Assembly (NCBI RefSeq): GCF_018398875.1
Contig: NZ_JAGWDK010000011.1
Coordinates: 1-64,000 of the forward strand
Length of the DNA stretch: 64,000 bases
Reading direction: 5' to 3'
Source of the DNA: Bradyrhizobium sp. sGM-13
Lineage (GTDB): Bacteria > Pseudomonadota > Alphaproteobacteria > Rhizobiales > Xanthobacteraceae
The notes below the pieces were generated by a model. That model did not search any database. It was not told the origin of the DNA and worked only from the letters and a program-made list of their open reading frames with translations. This document shows positions 33,315 to 41,970 of the stretch, in pieces. How positions within the stretch are numbered: position 1 is the first letter of the stretch; each line of letters opens with the position of its first letter. A program made the position numbers and the translations under genes.

Positions 33315-34853
33315 TCACCACGTCCAGCCCGGTTGCACCTGTTGATAGTACTGCCCGCCGCGCCGGCGCGTGGTGCCAGGTTGGGGGCTCGAATTGGGCG
33401 AGAAAAAGGGGAAGAAGCTTTCGCCACCCCAGTCGTGGCCGCTTGCAATGACATCGGGCGTAGGCTGGCGCGTAATGAAGCCGCCCTGCGGCTGGTTGCT
33501 CAGCACCGCGACGAACTCGGTGCGATAGTTGGTCTCGCGGCTCAGCGGCTCGTCCGAGACGATGATCGAGGATCGCGGCAATGCGGTCGGCGCGATGCGA
33601 TCGAGCACATCCTGCGGGATGGTGATGCGGTCGAGCGCGCCTTTGGCGTCCTCGGCGTCGTCGATCGTGACCGCGGTCCAGCGCAGGCCCTTGTCGCTAT
33701 GCGCCACCGCCGTGAAAACATGCGTGCCGACCCGCTTCTCGGGATTGCGGATCGTGACCGGAACTTCGATGGACGCATCGAACACCTCGCCGCCGCCGTC
33801 CGGCGCCGGCTTATGCGTGTTGCGCCGCACGTAAAGCTTCTGTGTCGCGCGGCTGATGTAGACCGAGACCGGCACGAGCGCGAGCTTCGCCTCGCTCGCC
33901 GCCTTGGCGGCGTCGGCCTTCCTGGTCGCGGCCGCCTTGGCTGCGTCCTTAGCCGCGGCGGCGGTGGGCTTCGACTTCGCATCGGCCTGGACGGTATCGA
34001 GCTGCGTCCCCAGCTCCGCGGCCTTGGCGGCGGCCCTTTGCTTGAGGTCCTCGGCTCGCGCCCTGGCCTCGTCCGTCTTTGCGGCGCCGAGCGCCTTGTC
34101 GGCTAACGCGAGCTCGGCGTCGGCGCGCTTCTTGAGCCCTTCCAGCTTGCGCAGCGACACCGTGAGCGATGCTGCCTCACGTGCCGCTGTTACGGCGGCT
34201 TTCTTCGCCTCGTCGGCTGTCCTGGCGGCCTCCGCGGCCTCGCGCGCGAACGTCTCGGCACGCACTGGCGCGGCTGCGACGGCCTGCGCGTTTGGCACGA
34301 ACAGCGCGGGGTGAGAAAACTCGACCGGAGCCGCGTCGTTTGGCGAGATGATCACCCGCATTCCGATCCGCGTCTTGTCGAACAGCTTTTCTGCAAAGCC
34401 GTAGGGCATCCGCACGCAGCCATGCGAAGACGCATACCCGGGCAGCGGCCCGCCATGCAGTGCGATGCCGTTCCAGGTGATGCGCTGCATGTTGGGCATC
34501 TCGGCATCGTCATACATGTTCGAGCGGTGCTCCTTATTCTTCTCGACGACGGTGAAGACGCCGGCCGGCGTCTCGCGTCCCGTGGTGCCGGTCGACACCG
34601 GCGCGCGCAGGATCCAGCCGTCGGCGTCGTAGAGAGTGACCTGCTGGGACTTGATCGACACGATCGCCATGATCGGCTCGCCTGCATCGCGCGGCGCTGT
34701 CGCCTCGGTGGGTGCCGCGGGGCGCGCTTGTCTGGCCGCGGCGTCGGCGGTCAACGCCGTAAGTAGCGTCATCGCCACGAGCGCCGCATTGGCGGGAGGC
34801 CCCCAGCGCCGCATCGCCACTCCGGATTGCGCCGTCGTAAATCGAGTTACCAT
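33315..34853 (-). CDS. L,D-transpeptidase with long coiled-coil insertion
   Basis: The 512-residue exported protein has an N-terminal hydrophobic signal/anchor (about residues 23-40), then a YkuD catalytic domain with VSIKSQQVTLYDADGWIL, VSTGTTGRETPAGVFTV and the active-site HGGPLPGYASSHGCVRMP (catalytic Cys near residue 147). A ~130-residue Ala/Lys/Glu-rich segment follows (AREAAEAARTADEAKKAAVT onward), which should be an alpha-helical coiled coil. A second globular region then ends Pro/Gln/Trp-rich. It should crosslink peptidoglycan (3-3) or tether proteins in the periplasm. The coiled coil is unusual for this family. Confidence 0.88.
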   Translation of the reverse strand: MVTRFTTAQSGVAMRRWGPPANAALVAMTLLTALTADAAARQARPAAPTEATAPRDAGEPIMAIVSIKSQQVTLYDADGWILRAPVSTGTTGRETPAGVFTVVEKNKEHRSNMYDDAEMPNMQRITWNGIALHGGPLPGYASSHGCVRMPYGFAEKLFDKTRIGMRVIISPNDAAPVEFSHPALFVPNAQAVAAAPVRAETFAREAAEAARTADEAKKAAVTAAREAASLTVSLRKLEGLKKRADAELALADKALGAAKTDEARARAEDLKQRAAAKAAELGTQLDTVQADAKSKPTAAAAKDAAKAAATRKADAAKAASEAKLALVPVSVYISRATQKLYVRRNTHKPAPDGGGEVFDASIEVPVTIRNPEKRVGTHVFTAVAHSDKGLRWTAVTIDDAEDAKGALDRITIPQDVLDRIAPTALPRSSIIVSDEPLSRETNYRTEFVAVLSNQPQGGFITRQPTPDVIASGHDWGGESFFPFFSPNSSPQPGTTRRRGGQYYQQVQPGWTW

Positions 34854-35217
34854 CCGATGCCCCGGTTGAAATGCCTGTCTGCGCTTACATCGATGAAGTG
34901 TCGGATTTTGGGTTAACTAGCCGCCGCCGCCATCCACGCCGCCAATTCGCTCCTAAAGGACTACTGGCACGTTCCCGGTGGCAATTCTCTCATATACGAC
35001 AGCCAGCGCAGGAGGAAGGATGGTTTGCGGCTGAAATTGGCCCCAAACGGATTTCGCTGTCCTGTCGGCGAATGTCCGCCTTCAGAGCAAGAACGGACGA
35101 GAGGTGCATCAGTACAGCCGAGTTTTGAGTGCACGTCGCAGTTCCGGGTGGTTCGCGGCGGTGACTTGCCGTCATAAAGCCGTTATCTCTTAGGCCTGCT
35201 TCGCTAAGGCATCTTCG
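34854..35217. other. Intergenic region without a recognisable gene
   Basis: About 360 bp between the divergent L,D-transpeptidase and MCE protein genes. It must hold both promoters. I find no repeat, tRNA or coding frame that stands out. Confidence 0.5.
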
Positions 35218-36033
35218 ATGAAAGTTCGCGCCAGCAATCTGATGACCGGCACCCTGACCCTGGCCCTGATCGCCGGGTCGCTTGGTGCGTGGCTCGGCTA
35301 TCAGAGGCTCGCCGGGATCAAGCAGAAGGTGCCGTTTCGCGTGATTTTCGAGGGCTCGGCTTCGGGCCTGCGCAACGGCGGCAGCGTCAATTTTGCCGGC
35401 ATCCGGGTCGGCGAAGTGGTGTCGCTGAAGCTTGACCATCCACGCCGCGTGGTCGCGCTCGCCATGATCGACGGCAACACGCCGGTGAAAAGCGACACCC
35501 AGGTCGGCCTCGAATTTCAGGGGCTGACGGGGATAGCGGCGATCTCGTTTACGGGCGGCACCGACGAGGCGCCGCCGCCGCCAAAGGGCGCGGACGGCAT
35601 TCCAGAGCTCACCGCCGATCCGGAAGGAATGCTCAATACCCAGGAAAAAATCCGCGTGGCGCTGCGCAACGTCGACCGCGTGATTGCCGACAACGAGGTG
35701 GCGATCAAGGGTACTTTGCGGAATTTCGAGACATTCACCGCCTCGCTCTCAAACAGTGGCACGAAAATCACATCCATCATCGCAACCGCCGAATCCGGCA
35801 TCGGCGCGGTCGACGGCGCGATGGACAAGACCAAGGATTTCCTCGGCAGCCTCGCCAGCGACAAATATGGCGGCGAACTGCTGCCGACCGTGATTTCGCT
35901 GCGCGAGCTGATCGAAAGTTTCGACAAGAAGTCCGGGCGGGTGATCGCCGAGACGCGAAAAATGCTCGGCGACGTCAGCGAATCCGTCAACAAGGCCGGC
36001 CAGAAATTTGGCGGACCGCCTCCCCGCCGCTAA
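35218..36033 (+). CDS. MCE/MlaD family lipid-transport protein
   Basis: The 271-residue product has an N-terminal signal-anchor (SNLMTGTLTLALIAGSLGAW, residues 6-25) and one MCE domain: YQRLAGIKQKVPFRVIFEGS then ASGLRNGGSVNFAGIRVGEV and FQGLTGIAAISFTGG. A helical C-terminus follows (NVDRVIADNEVAIKGTLRNF). MlaD-type proteins form the periplasm-facing hexamer of lipid ABC importers. No mlaE, mlaF or other mla genes are adjacent, so its partner permease is elsewhere. Only 41 bp separate it from the next gene. Confidence 0.88.
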   Translation: MKVRASNLMTGTLTLALIAGSLGAWLGYQRLAGIKQKVPFRVIFEGSASGLRNGGSVNFAGIRVGEVVSLKLDHPRRVVALAMIDGNTPVKSDTQVGLEFQGLTGIAAISFTGGTDEAPPPPKGADGIPELTADPEGMLNTQEKIRVALRNVDRVIADNEVAIKGTLRNFETFTASLSNSGTKITSIIATAESGIGAVDGAMDKTKDFLGSLASDKYGGELLPTVISLRELIESFDKKSGRVIAETRKMLGDVSESVNKAGQKFGGPPPRR

Positions 36034-36074
36034 CCTGCCGTTCGCATAACAACCAAAAAAATGGAACGCCCGAC

Positions 36075-37292
36075 GTGCTCGACAAATCCACAGGCTTGGC
36101 TGCGCCGCCTCCGACCGTGACCCGCACCGGGAGCGCGGTGCCGCGGGCTTTGCAAAAATATCTTTCGCTGGACGATTTCGAGCCCGTGGCGCGGCGGCGG
36201 ATTCCAAAATTTCTCTACGGCTATATTTCCGGTGGCGCCGAGACCGATGCTGCGCTGCGCGACAACCGCAAAGCCTTCGACGAATACGGTTTCGTGCCGC
36301 GCGTACTCAACGATGTCTCCGGCCGCGACCAGACCACCACGCTATTCGGCAAGACCTACGCCGCGCCGTTCGGCATTCCACCGATGGGCTCCTCGGCGCT
36401 GTGCGCCTACCGCGGCGACATCGTGCTGACGCAGGCCGCTAGGTGCGAGAACATTCCGATGATCTTAAGCGCCTCGTCGCTGATTACGCTGGAGGATGTC
36501 CGCGCCGCCAATCAGGCCGCGTGGTATCAGGCCTATCTCGCCGGCTTGCCCGAGCGGATCGAGCCGCTGGTCGATCGCGTGGCGGCGGCCGGCTACGACA
36601 CTTTCGTCGTCACCGCCGACGTGCCGGTGCCGCCGAACCGCGAGAACAACATCCGCAACGGTTTTCAGGTGCCGCTTGCGATCACGCCGCGCGTGTTCTG
36701 GGATACGGTCACGCATCCGCACTGGCTGTTCGGCACCTGGGCGCGCACCGTGATGAACCACGGCATGCCGCATTTCGAGAACATGGACGCGCAGCGCGGC
36801 CCGCCGGTGCTGGCGAAAAACCTGATGCGCAACATCGGCGCCCGCGACCAGCTCGCCTGGAAGCATGTTGAATTGATCCGCAAGAAGTGGAAGGGCAAGC
36901 TCGTTATCAAGGGCCTGGTCTCGCCGGCCGATGCGAAGGTTGCGCGCGAGAGCGGCGTCGACGGCGTGATACTCTCCAACCATGGCGGCCGCCAGCTCGA
37001 TTACACGATCTCCGGACTGCGTACGCTGCCGGAGATTGCGGCTGAAGCCAAGGGCATGACGGTCATGGTCGATGGCGGCATCCGCCGCGGCACCGACGTG
37101 ATCAAGGCGCTCGCGCTCGGCGCGCATTTCGTCTGGGTCGGCCGCCCCTTCCTCTATGCCGCGATCGCCGGCGGCCAAGCCGGCGTGCAGCGCGCGATCG
37201 CACTCTTGAAGGCCGAAATCGATCGCGACCTCGCGCTATTGGGCATCCGCTCGATCAGCGAGATCACGCCGGACCTGGTGCGGAAATTCTAA
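36075..37292 (+). CDS. FMN-dependent alpha-hydroxy-acid oxidase/dehydrogenase
   Basis: The 405-residue enzyme belongs to the glycolate oxidase/L-lactate dehydrogenase (LldD) family. It opens with a GTG start, has KYLSLDDFEPVARRRIPKFL and YGYISGGAETDAALRDNRKA (FMN site), PFGIPPMGSSALC, the substrate region TFVVTADVPVPPNRENNIRN, and the catalytic SNHGGRQLDYTISGLRTLPE with an active-site His near residue 302, then VMVDGGIRRGTDVIKALALG. The reaction is oxidation of a short 2-hydroxy acid; lactate and other substrates cannot be told apart here. It may be co-transcribed with the MCE gene. Confidence 0.92.
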   Translation: MLDKSTGLAAPPPTVTRTGSAVPRALQKYLSLDDFEPVARRRIPKFLYGYISGGAETDAALRDNRKAFDEYGFVPRVLNDVSGRDQTTTLFGKTYAAPFGIPPMGSSALCAYRGDIVLTQAARCENIPMILSASSLITLEDVRAANQAAWYQAYLAGLPERIEPLVDRVAAAGYDTFVVTADVPVPPNRENNIRNGFQVPLAITPRVFWDTVTHPHWLFGTWARTVMNHGMPHFENMDAQRGPPVLAKNLMRNIGARDQLAWKHVELIRKKWKGKLVIKGLVSPADAKVARESGVDGVILSNHGGRQLDYTISGLRTLPEIAAEAKGMTVMVDGGIRRGTDVIKALALGAHFVWVGRPFLYAAIAGGQAGVQRAIALLKAEIDRDLALLGIRSISEITPDLVRKF

Positions 37293-37783
37293 CCCCCGAT
37301 TCTGATTAAAGGGCGTGAATGACCCATAAATTCAGACTGGTCAGTGGACGTCCGCTTAGGCACGCATTCCGGACTCAAGTCAGACATCACCGCGGGTCCG
37401 GAAAGTGCCCAGAAGCAGACCTAGCGCTCTCGCAATTTCACTATGGGTCGAGCGCAGGCTACGGCAAATGCCGGCCAGTCGACATCGAGCCGGAGCACAA
37501 ACCGGCCCGGCTACTCTGGCTCAGAGCCATGGATACCGAAGCGGCGCGAGCGCTACCGGAAGCCGAGGCCAAGCAAGAAGAATATTATGCCGCTTTCCGT
37601 GATCACACGCGCGGCGCGGAACGGTCGAATTTAGCGCAGAGCGCATTAAGCGGTCCGCAGCAATAATATAACTGCCGATTATCTTCTTTGGAACGGCCAA
37701 TCGCGAGACGCGTTTCGCGATAGCTCGGTGCTGTTCCCACAGACAACTCCATACCCATGTAGGTGAAGGGGGCCAGGCTGCAG
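37293..37783. other. Intergenic region, no convincing gene
   Basis: About 490 bp. A 115-codon open frame at 37319-37666 has composition without a fold-like pattern and no ribosome binding site, and I treat it as spurious. The region looks degraded, with many short out-of-frame protein-like fragments, which may be remnants. Confidence 0.45.
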
Positions 37784-37963
37784 ATGACACCCTCGTCCCA
37801 AACCGACGCGGAGAGGTTCCGTAAGGAAGCTGAGGAATGCCGTGAGCTGGCAGAGAAGGCCATGAGCCCTCTGGATAAGGAGGCTTGGGTGCGCCTTGCG
37901 GAGGATTGGCTGAAGCTTGCGCAAGAGGCGGAACGGGGCACCAGGTTTGGACGGACGAGATGA
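37784..37963 (+). CDS. Small conserved hypothetical protein, 59 residues
   Basis: The product MTPSSQTDAERFRKEAEECR and ELAEKAMSPLDKEAWVRLAE then DWLKLAQEAERG is a strongly helical, highly charged peptide of a type repeatedly found in Bradyrhizobium genomes. Function unknown. The Shine-Dalgarno is weak, so the GTG 21 nt upstream (37763) is an alternative. Confidence 0.65.
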   Translation: MTPSSQTDAERFRKEAEECRELAEKAMSPLDKEAWVRLAEDWLKLAQEAERGTRFGRTR

Positions 37964-38105
37964 TCCGGCTTACGTCACGGACAAGGCGGGCTTTACACGT
38001 TAACATTTGATTTGGTGGACGACGGTCTCTTCTCGATAAGATCGAGATCGAGGCGACGATTTCTTACGACTGGCTAGCAAGGACCTGTCGTCAGGAGAAA
38101 TCGCG

Positions 38106-38294
38106 ATGACCGTCAAAGAGCTCATAGTTCGACTGCAGGCGCTTCCCAACCAGGATGCGCTTGTAATTTTTGCAAGCGGTAATGCAAACGAGTGGCTGGT
38201 AGTCACTGGCATCGTTGAGCGCGGTATTTCACCGTCACCTGCAAACCCGGATTTTGTCGTACCAGGCAACGATCCTGGCGTGGAGATCATCTAG
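38106..38294 (+). CDS. Small hypothetical protein, 62 residues
   Basis: The product opens MTVKELIVRLQALPNQDALV and continues IFASGNANEWLVVTGIVERG, with a plausible alpha/beta fold. AGGAGA lies 8-13 nt upstream of the ATG, the best ribosome binding site in this stretch. No named family; function unknown. Confidence 0.6.
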   Translation: MTVKELIVRLQALPNQDALVIFASGNANEWLVVTGIVERGISPSPANPDFVVPGNDPGVEII

Positions 38295-38485
38295 CCGCTT
38301 CTCCTTCCAATGAAACACGGAAGAGGCAGCCCTGAGTACTCGGCCACCGAGGTCCAGCTGACAAATCCAACCAAACGCTCGGTCCTGTAACACTATCTGC
38401 TCTGAGTATGTCCGCTTTGCCTCATCAATGAGCTGACATGTGGGCTCGACCCGTCATTTCCGAAAGTGCCGCGAGCGGGCTGACC

Positions 38486-39697
38486 CTAACCTGATTGCTG
38501 TGGGAGCGAATGCTCGAGGAAAAAACGCAGCATTTCCCTTGCTGCGTCCGGTCCTTTCGGATCAGTGTAGGAGCCGACAGGGTTGCCTCCGGACCATGCG
38601 TGACCAGCTCCGTGGACATCCCAATGCTCCAATATTCCGCGCCCATTCGCGTCGCTAAGGATCGTGCGGGTATAGGCATGCCCTCCAGGTACCTGGCCAC
38701 GAACAACCTTCTTTTGCAGGTTCATCGCTTTCGCAGACTGCGCAAGAATTTGATCGCTGTTGTTGGGATGCACGGTAGTGTCGCAATCGCCGTGAAAAAC
38801 AATGGTTGGGACGGGTGGCCCGTCACATAAAGTAACCCTATGACTGGCTCCGCCACCTTGTCGCATGGCGACCAACGCAGATGGAAGATCAATAGCCGCC
38901 CCGCAGGCAAGGCCTGAATGTACGCCGATCGCTGCGTACAGATCCTTATAGGTATTTCCCATGATCGCAGCAGCGGCAGCTCCGGCCGATAGTCCACCGA
39001 CATAGACACGATTTGGATCGATCGAAAAGTCGTGCATGACTTGGCGAGTGATGCCCGCGATAAGCGAGGGTTCACCCTTGCCCCGCTGCTGGTCGGCTGG
39101 GCGAAACCAGTTCCAGCATTTCGCCTGGTTTGCCTCGCTGCGCTGGGCCGGATAGACCACAAAGCAAGATTTTTCTTCAGCGATGAAGTTCATCCTCGTA
39201 CCAGCGGCGAAATCGTCTGGGAATTGAGTGCAGCCGTGTAGCATCACGATCAAAGGAAGCGATTGGTCCTGATAGTGGCTGGGGATGAAAAGCTTGTAGG
39301 CACGGCTTCCCGCCGGATTGCTGTAGGTTCCTTCGATGAACCTTGTGCTGTCAGGCACGATATCCGACGGGGAAAGCGGCTTGCGCTCAATCACAGCTCG
39401 CAAGTTGAACCCAGGGCGCTGCCTTGTGCGATCGAGAAACTCGCGGAGCATGCGAGGTTCAGCGGATGGAGGCCGCGCCAGGTCCGGGCTATCGCTCTCC
39501 TCAATAGCATTGGCCTTCGCGTCAATGATCGACGGCTCTTGTCCAATAAGCGCGGGGTGACCGATGCGGGATTCCGGGTCTGGCGCGCTTTCGTCGCGCA
39601 GCATGCGTTGAAGGAGCGCGGTGGCCTCCACGAGTCGGCCAGCGCGCGTGAGGCGTGTGGCTTCGCCAACTATGTCCTGTCTGAGCATCGCGTTCAC
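38486..39697 (-). CDS. PHB-depolymerase-family esterase
   Basis: The 403-residue alpha/beta hydrolase belongs to the LpqC/PHB depolymerase esterase family. The ~100-residue N-terminus is variable. The catalytic domain has LPLIVMLHGCTQFPDDFAAG, the lipase box VGGLSAGAAAAA (nucleophile Ser), VFHGDCDTTVHPNNS (acid) and HGAGHAWSGG (His). The reaction would be hydrolysis of polyhydroxyalkanoate or oligomer esters, though short-chain esterase activity is possible. No signal peptide is visible, which suggests an intracellular role. It overlaps the upstream ribbon-helix-helix gene by 4 bp. Confidence 0.88.
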   Translation of the reverse strand: MNAMLRQDIVGEATRLTRAGRLVEATALLQRMLRDESAPDPESRIGHPALIGQEPSIIDAKANAIEESDSPDLARPPSAEPRMLREFLDRTRQRPGFNLRAVIERKPLSPSDIVPDSTRFIEGTYSNPAGSRAYKLFIPSHYQDQSLPLIVMLHGCTQFPDDFAAGTRMNFIAEEKSCFVVYPAQRSEANQAKCWNWFRPADQQRGKGEPSLIAGITRQVMHDFSIDPNRVYVGGLSAGAAAAAIMGNTYKDLYAAIGVHSGLACGAAIDLPSALVAMRQGGGASHRVTLCDGPPVPTIVFHGDCDTTVHPNNSDQILAQSAKAMNLQKKVVRGQVPGGHAYTRTILSDANGRGILEHWDVHGAGHAWSGGNPVGSYTDPKGPDAAREMLRFFLEHSLPQQSG

Positions 39698-40113
39698 CGT
39701 GTTCTATCGACGAGAGCGGCCTTGACCGCCGGACTGGCCTGCAAAGCGCCCAGGACGCAGACCGAAGCAATTGCGGCGCGAGCAAGCTCGGGCGTGACAT
39801 CTTGAGCGATACTGGCAAGGCCCAAAACGTTGATGTGCAGCATTTCCCCGGCTCGCCGCGCCGCTTCGAGATCCTCTCGGCTGAAGTGCCTCAGACCCAA
39901 ATCCAAACTTTTTCGGGTCGTTGACTGTTTGACGACGTCCGCGTGACGTTCCAGCTGGTTGCGGATTGCCGTTCGAATGAAATCGGTACGGTTCGAGTAG
40001 AAACCTTCCTGAACCATCAAGTCGACCTGACCAAGATCGACATAGCCGAGATTGATCGTGATTTTTTCGCTTTCCGGGGGCTTTGGCCGGAGTTCGCGGA
40101 CGTTGCTCGTCAT
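39694..40113 (-). CDS. Ribbon-helix-helix (CopG-type) regulator
   Basis: The 139-residue product has an N-terminal RHH domain: EKITINLGYVDLGQVDLMVQ (beta strand then helix 1) and EGFYSNRTDFIRTAIRNQLE (helix 2), with DNA contacts expected from the strand. A C-terminal half without close family likeness follows (RHFSREDLEAARRAGEMLHI). It precedes the PHB-depolymerase-family gene with a 4-bp overlap (ATGA), so they form one transcript. The operator array at 40123-40159 overlaps its own ribosome binding region, so autorepression is likely. Confidence 0.82.
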   Translation of the reverse strand: MTSNVRELRPKPPESEKITINLGYVDLGQVDLMVQEGFYSNRTDFIRTAIRNQLERHADVVKQSTTRKSLDLGLRHFSREDLEAARRAGEMLHINVLGLASIAQDVTPELARAAIASVCVLGALQASPAVKAALVDRTR

Positions 40114-40122
40114 GGCCTTGCT

Positions 40123-40159
40123 CCATCCTTTTACCATCTATCTGGATGGTATATGGATG
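40123..40159. promoter_or_regulatory. Four-half-site operator between RHH regulator and PhaC-like gene
   Basis: Half-sites are CCATC(C) at 40123, CCATC at 40134, then inverted GATGG at 40145 and GGATG at 40155. The centres step by about 11 bp, one helical turn, and the inner pair forms the palindrome ACCATC-tatctg-GATGGT. This is how CopG/Arc-type proteins bind, two half-sites per dimer on one DNA face. It sits 10-46 bp upstream of the RHH start and 74 bp before the divergent gene. Confidence 0.75.
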
Positions 40160-40232
40160 TTAAAGGCGCCTGTCAATGGAATGGAACGCTGGTGGGTTCT
40201 CGAATTTGAAGTGCACCCCCGGACGCGAGACG

Positions 40233-41240
40233 ATGTTTCCGATTTTGTCGGTTAGCGACGCCTTTAGAAGGTCAGTTGGTGAAATGCTGGAAAGTGCGGG
40301 CTACGGGCCGCATGAAACGGCATGGGACCGCGTTGAGCATCCCGATTTCCGACTACGCCGCTACGCACAGTCGGCGGCGAACCCTTCGTCAGTCTTGATT
40401 GTACCCGCCCCGATCAAGCGGGCCTACATATTCGACCTTTTGCCGGATGTGAGCGTGGTGCGGCGTCTCATCCAGGCGGGATTCGCCGTCTACCTGTACG
40501 AATGGCCAGAGGAACAGGATGGCAAGTCGGACCTTGAATCCAGCATTCGCTCGCTCAGCCTTGCAGCTGAAATAATCGCGACCGAGCATCGCGGCCCATC
40601 CATCCTCGTCGGGCACTCTCTTGGTGGGACCCTTGCCGCGATCACTGCGGCTATTGAGCCGCGCCTGGTCAGCAAACTCGTGCTTGTTGAAGCTCCCCTA
40701 AAGTTCGGCGAACAGACCGGAGCGCTAGCGCCGATTGTGCTGTCTTCGCCAATAGCGCCGCTCGATGCTGTTCCGGGAAGTCTGCTCGGTCTGGCGAGCG
40801 TTATCGCGGCACCGGAAGAATTCGTTATCGGGCGTTATAGCGATAGCTGCACAAGCTTGCTGGATCCGGAAGCGCTGGCAATCCATGTTGCCGTCATTCG
40901 TTGGAGTCTGGACGAGTTCGCGCCCAGCGGCCAACTGATCCGAGATGTAATCCAGCTACTCTACCGTGAAGACCGATTCGCGCGCAACGAGCTTCATTTG
41001 CTTGGGCGGGATGCCCGATCCGACTCGCTGGCCAAAATACCCGTCGCGGCAATTGTCGATCATGCAAGCCGAGTGGTCCCATCCTTGTCGGTCCTAGGAG
41101 CGTTGAAGAACCCTTCGATATTTTCGTATGAGCGAGAAATCGGAGTGGCGCTTCAGCACGTGGGACCACTTGTGGGCAGGCAGGCGCATCGAAAAATCTG
41201 GCCTAAGGTAATTGATTGGATGCGCGGGCGCCAACGGTGA
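40233..41240 (+). CDS. Alpha/beta hydrolase, PHA-synthase (PhaC)-like
   Basis: The 335-residue product has a PhaC-like lead-in SSVLIVPAPIKRAYIFDLLP and DVSVVRRLIQAGFAVYLYEW, then an alpha/beta hydrolase core with ILVGHSLGGTLAAITAAIEP. True PHA synthases have Cys in the G-x-C-x-G box; here it is Ser (GHSLGG), so it may be a hydrolase rather than a polymerase. It is divergent from the RHH-depolymerase operon and shares its operator. The start was set to ATG 40233 (MFPILSVSDAF); an ATG at 40176 is open but falls close to the operator. Confidence 0.72.
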   Translation: MFPILSVSDAFRRSVGEMLESAGYGPHETAWDRVEHPDFRLRRYAQSAANPSSVLIVPAPIKRAYIFDLLPDVSVVRRLIQAGFAVYLYEWPEEQDGKSDLESSIRSLSLAAEIIATEHRGPSILVGHSLGGTLAAITAAIEPRLVSKLVLVEAPLKFGEQTGALAPIVLSSPIAPLDAVPGSLLGLASVIAAPEEFVIGRYSDSCTSLLDPEALAIHVAVIRWSLDEFAPSGQLIRDVIQLLYREDRFARNELHLLGRDARSDSLAKIPVAAIVDHASRVVPSLSVLGALKNPSIFSYEREIGVALQHVGPLVGRQAHRKIWPKVIDWMRGRQR

Positions 41241-41454
41241 CGCCGACCTAAGAGCAAATTGTCGATTGCCGCTTTGCTTCGACAGCGGGCATCGCTCAGG
41301 ATCAACGTCAGGTCCGCTTGGTGCCAAGCCCGGAAATCGCGCCTAATCGCTCAAGATTGATAATTCTGGTCAGATGCCCCTTAACCCGTTTGGGCTAGTA
41401 ATCGGCAAATAAGAGGCCCCCAACTGGGGCGGTCTTGCACTGGAAGGTACACTC

Positions 41455-41772
41455 ATGTTGGTTGCTGACCTTGTGTTCTGGCCAGCCGTCGCCTTTCTTG
41501 CCGGGTGCAATCTTTATTTTGGACCTCGCATCAGGAGCGCTCGCATGGCTATGCAGTGGCGGCTCGACGGCGAGCCTACTTGGTACGCACCCAATGCAGT
41601 GGGGCTTTGGGGCATGGTGGCGTTCGCCCTTTCAGTTCGATTGCTGATTTGGGTCGCCTCAACTTACGCGCCGGACAAGGTTCACAGCGCCGAAATAGGT
41701 TTGCTGCTGTTCTCAGTCATCGTGGCTGTGGTCCATGTGCTGACGTGTAGAAGAGCCGCGCGAGCAAACTAG
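41455..41772 (+). CDS. Small membrane protein, hypothetical
   Basis: The 105-residue product has three hydrophobic segments: LVADLVFWPAVAFLAGCNLY, WGMVAFALSVRLLIWVAST, and IGLLLFSVIVAVVHVLTCRR. The linker QWRLDGEPTWYAPNAVGLWG is Trp/Pro-rich. GGAAGG precedes the ATG by 9-14 nt. No family is recognised. It is isolated, 200 bp from both neighbours. Confidence 0.6.
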   Translation: MLVADLVFWPAVAFLAGCNLYFGPRIRSARMAMQWRLDGEPTWYAPNAVGLWGMVAFALSVRLLIWVASTYAPDKVHSAEIGLLLFSVIVAVVHVLTCRRAARAN

Positions 41773-41970
41773 GCATCGCTCAATTCTAGCCCGCGATGCC
41801 CATGGCGGGATGGGGCAGCCTCAAACGTTATTCAACTCGAATGTCCATTCGAGGTCATTCGCGTCGATTTTGGAGATCCGCAACATGTCCGGTCAGTGGG
41901 CAATCTCGGAAATTCCGGCTGTCTGGTTTTGTCGGTTGAAGGCATCGGTTTGGGCGAGAAAACGCTGCGC

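Noticed and set aside
37319..37666. 115-codon frame in the gap after the alpha-hydroxy-acid oxidase
   Set aside because: No ribosome binding site, unbalanced composition, no family signature.
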